From positions 120,219 to 184,218 of the forward strand of contig JALOAI010000007.1 in the NCBI GenBank assembly GCA_023228945.1: a stretch of DNA of 64,000 nt. The letters are read 5' to 3'. A model generated the notes under the pieces. It saw only the letters and a list, made by a program, of their open reading frames with translations. It ran no database searches and was not told the origin of the DNA. This document shows positions 62,814 to 64,000 of the stretch, piece after piece; positions within the stretch are counted from its first letter, which is position 1; every line of letters starts with the position of its first letter. The translations under genes were made by a program, and so were the position numbers. The DNA is from Pigmentiphaga sp. (GTDB lineage: Bacteria > Pseudomonadota > Gammaproteobacteria > Burkholderiales > Burkholderiaceae_B).

Positions 62814-63785
62814 ATGAAACGACGTACTGTCTTGCAGATGCTGGCCGCCGCCGGGCTGGCGCCGCTGGCCGCTGTCCGTGCCGGCCCGGACGACGGGAAA
62901 CCGCTGAACTTGCTGGTGGGTTTTGCGCCAGGGTCCGTGCCCGACATCGTGGCGCGCGTGGTGGGTAAGCATTTGTCGGAGCACCTGCATCGGCCGGCCA
63001 TCGTCGAGAACCGCGGAGGCGTCGGCGGCCAATTGGCGCTGTCCGCGCTCAAGCAGGCGCCTGCCAACGTGGCGCCGTTCGCGCTCACGCCCTTGGCCGC
63101 GCTGACGCTCTATCCCTTGACCTACGCCAACCTGCCGTATGACGTTGCCACGGATCTCGTGCCGGTGTGCAGTGTTTTCGCCATCGATTTCGCCCTGGCG
63201 GTGGCGGCGGATCATCCGGCGCAGACCTTGCAAGAGTTCGTCGACTGGTGCAAGGCCAACCCGGGCAAGGCCAGCATCGGCAACCCGGGGAGCGGGTCGT
63301 CGCCGCATTTCGTGGCCTGGGCCTTCGACGCCGAGGCCGGGTTGAACGCCCAGCATGTGCCGTATCGTTCGCCGCCGCAGATCGCGAACGAGGTGGTGGG
63401 CGGCACGCTGGCCGCCGGCATGGCGTCGGTGCCGTTGTTTGCCGAGTTGATCAAGGGCGGACGCCTGCGCGTCCTGGCCACCACCGGCGCCGAGCGCAAT
63501 ACGTTTTATCCGCAAATACCCACGTTTATCGAAGCGGGCTATCCCAGTGTGGTTGGCCGGGAGTGGTTCTGCCTGGTTGCTCCGGCGGGGACGCCGCGCG
63601 CGGAGATCGAGGCTCTGACCGCGGCAATGCGCGAGATGAGCAAGAACGAAGAAGCCAAGGCCACCCTCGCGCTGCTTGGCTTCACGCTGGAAGTGAACGA
63701 TGCGGCCTGGGTGAGCGAACGCATGCGGGAGGAGGCGGAGTATTGGCGGCGCATCGTCGAGCGTACCGGCTTCAAGGCGCAATAA
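62814..63785 (+). CDS. Bug/TctC-family periplasmic solute receptor
   Basis: AGGAGACG precedes the ATG of MKRRTVLQMLAAAGLAPLAAVRAG, a signal peptide of possible Tat type (RR). The mature sequence has Bug features: LNLLVGFAPGSVPDIVARVVG, IVENRGGVGGQLALSALK and VPYRSPPQIANEVVGGTLAAGM. It has 323 residues. It is divergent from the cupin gene and followed 136 bp later by a transposase gene. Confidence 0.9.
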   Translation: MKRRTVLQMLAAAGLAPLAAVRAGPDDGKPLNLLVGFAPGSVPDIVARVVGKHLSEHLHRPAIVENRGGVGGQLALSALKQAPANVAPFALTPLAALTLYPLTYANLPYDVATDLVPVCSVFAIDFALAVAADHPAQTLQEFVDWCKANPGKASIGNPGSGSSPHFVAWAFDAEAGLNAQHVPYRSPPQIANEVVGGTLAAGMASVPLFAELIKGGRLRVLATTGAERNTFYPQIPTFIEAGYPSVVGREWFCLVAPAGTPRAEIEALTAAMREMSKNEEAKATLALLGFTLEVNDAAWVSERMREEAEYWRRIVERTGFKAQ

Positions 63786-63920
63786 CCATGTGAGCAAGGC
63801 CGGCGCCTCGGTCGTCGCCTTGCGGCGGCGCGCGCCCGGGCCGGTGTTCCTGGCATTCAAAAGTTTTTATCAACCTAGGAGCGTGGGCGGTAGGAACCGC
63901 CTCTCGGTAAAATAGCAGCC

Positions 63921-64000
63921 ATGCCGACGACCTATCGCCCCTACACTCCCGATCAACTGTTGCTGCTGCCGTGCTCGCTGAAGGACTGGCTGCCCGAGGG
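63921..64000 (+). CDS. IS1182-type transposase (N-terminal fragment at window end)
   Basis: The last 80 bp open with ATG and read MPTTYRPYTPDQLLLLPCSLKDWLPEG, the typical start of IS1182-family DDE transposases. The frame runs off the window. The left inverted repeat of the element, which should lie between the Bug stop (63785) and this start, could not be defined. Confidence 0.75.
   Translation, partial: MPTTYRPYTPDQLLLLPCSLKDWLPE

Overview
The window reads as chromosomal DNA of a GC-rich betaproteobacterium, most likely Burkholderiales/Alcaligenaceae (Bordetella or Achromobacter type). The reasons are the GC-rich codon use, five separate periplasmic Bug (tripartite-tricarboxylate receptor) proteins with no transporter partner nearby, a FepA/BfeA-type siderophore receptor, and many small aromatic-acid catabolic operons each with its own regulator. 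This placement rests on gene content, not on a database match. No rRNA, tRNA or CRISPR array was seen.

Region by region. 0-9.3 kb: a truncated BCCT osmolyte transporter, a tandem universal stress protein, MgtE, and a signalling block (CHASE3-GAF hybrid kinase with three receivers, CheR, a REC-histidine kinase and a small receiver). 9.4-24.3 kb: a catabolic island. A LivJ/metallo-beta-lactamase/amidohydrolase operon diverges from livH-livMG-livF'-amidase. It is followed by an hpaD-like dioxygenase, two RidA proteins, an hpaE-like dehydrogenase, a Crp/Fnr regulator and a YtcJ-type amidohydrolase. A 16-bp palindrome TGTATC-N4-GATACA precedes four of these transcription units. livF is cut and joined out of frame to an amidase that has lost its start.

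24.3-29.7 kb: a Fur-boxed fepA-like receptor, a terminator, a methyltransferase and an AI-2E transporter. 29.7-37.4 kb: a minus-strand cluster of nitrilase, MarR regulator, two-subunit aconitase X, sulfatase, Bug receptor, alpha/beta hydrolase and a mandelate racemase with every catalytic residue. The palindrome TTGTCATGACAA lies exactly over the start codons of the nitrilase and sulfatase genes. 37.6-42 kb: a cupin, an AraC regulator, a lipoprotein, queC and a 2-hydroxyacid dehydrogenase.

42-50.4 kb: a LysR regulator diverges from sulfatase-Bug-NicX-like dioxygenase, and a second LysR diverges from Bug-hydrolase-DUF3237; a 43-residue membrane protein follows. 50.6-53.4 kb: a Na+/solute symporter and a TetR regulator. 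53.4-60.1 kb: an EthD-like protein and a Bug receptor diverge from a Rieske dioxygenase (alpha and beta), an enolase-superfamily enzyme, a VOC protein and a dihydroorotate-dehydrogenase-like flavoprotein. 60.1-64 kb: a fused acyltransferase resembling OlsF, a cupin divergent from a Bug receptor, and the start of an IS1182-type transposase. A 125-bp dispersed repeat that begins on gene stop codons occurs twice, with two degraded traces.
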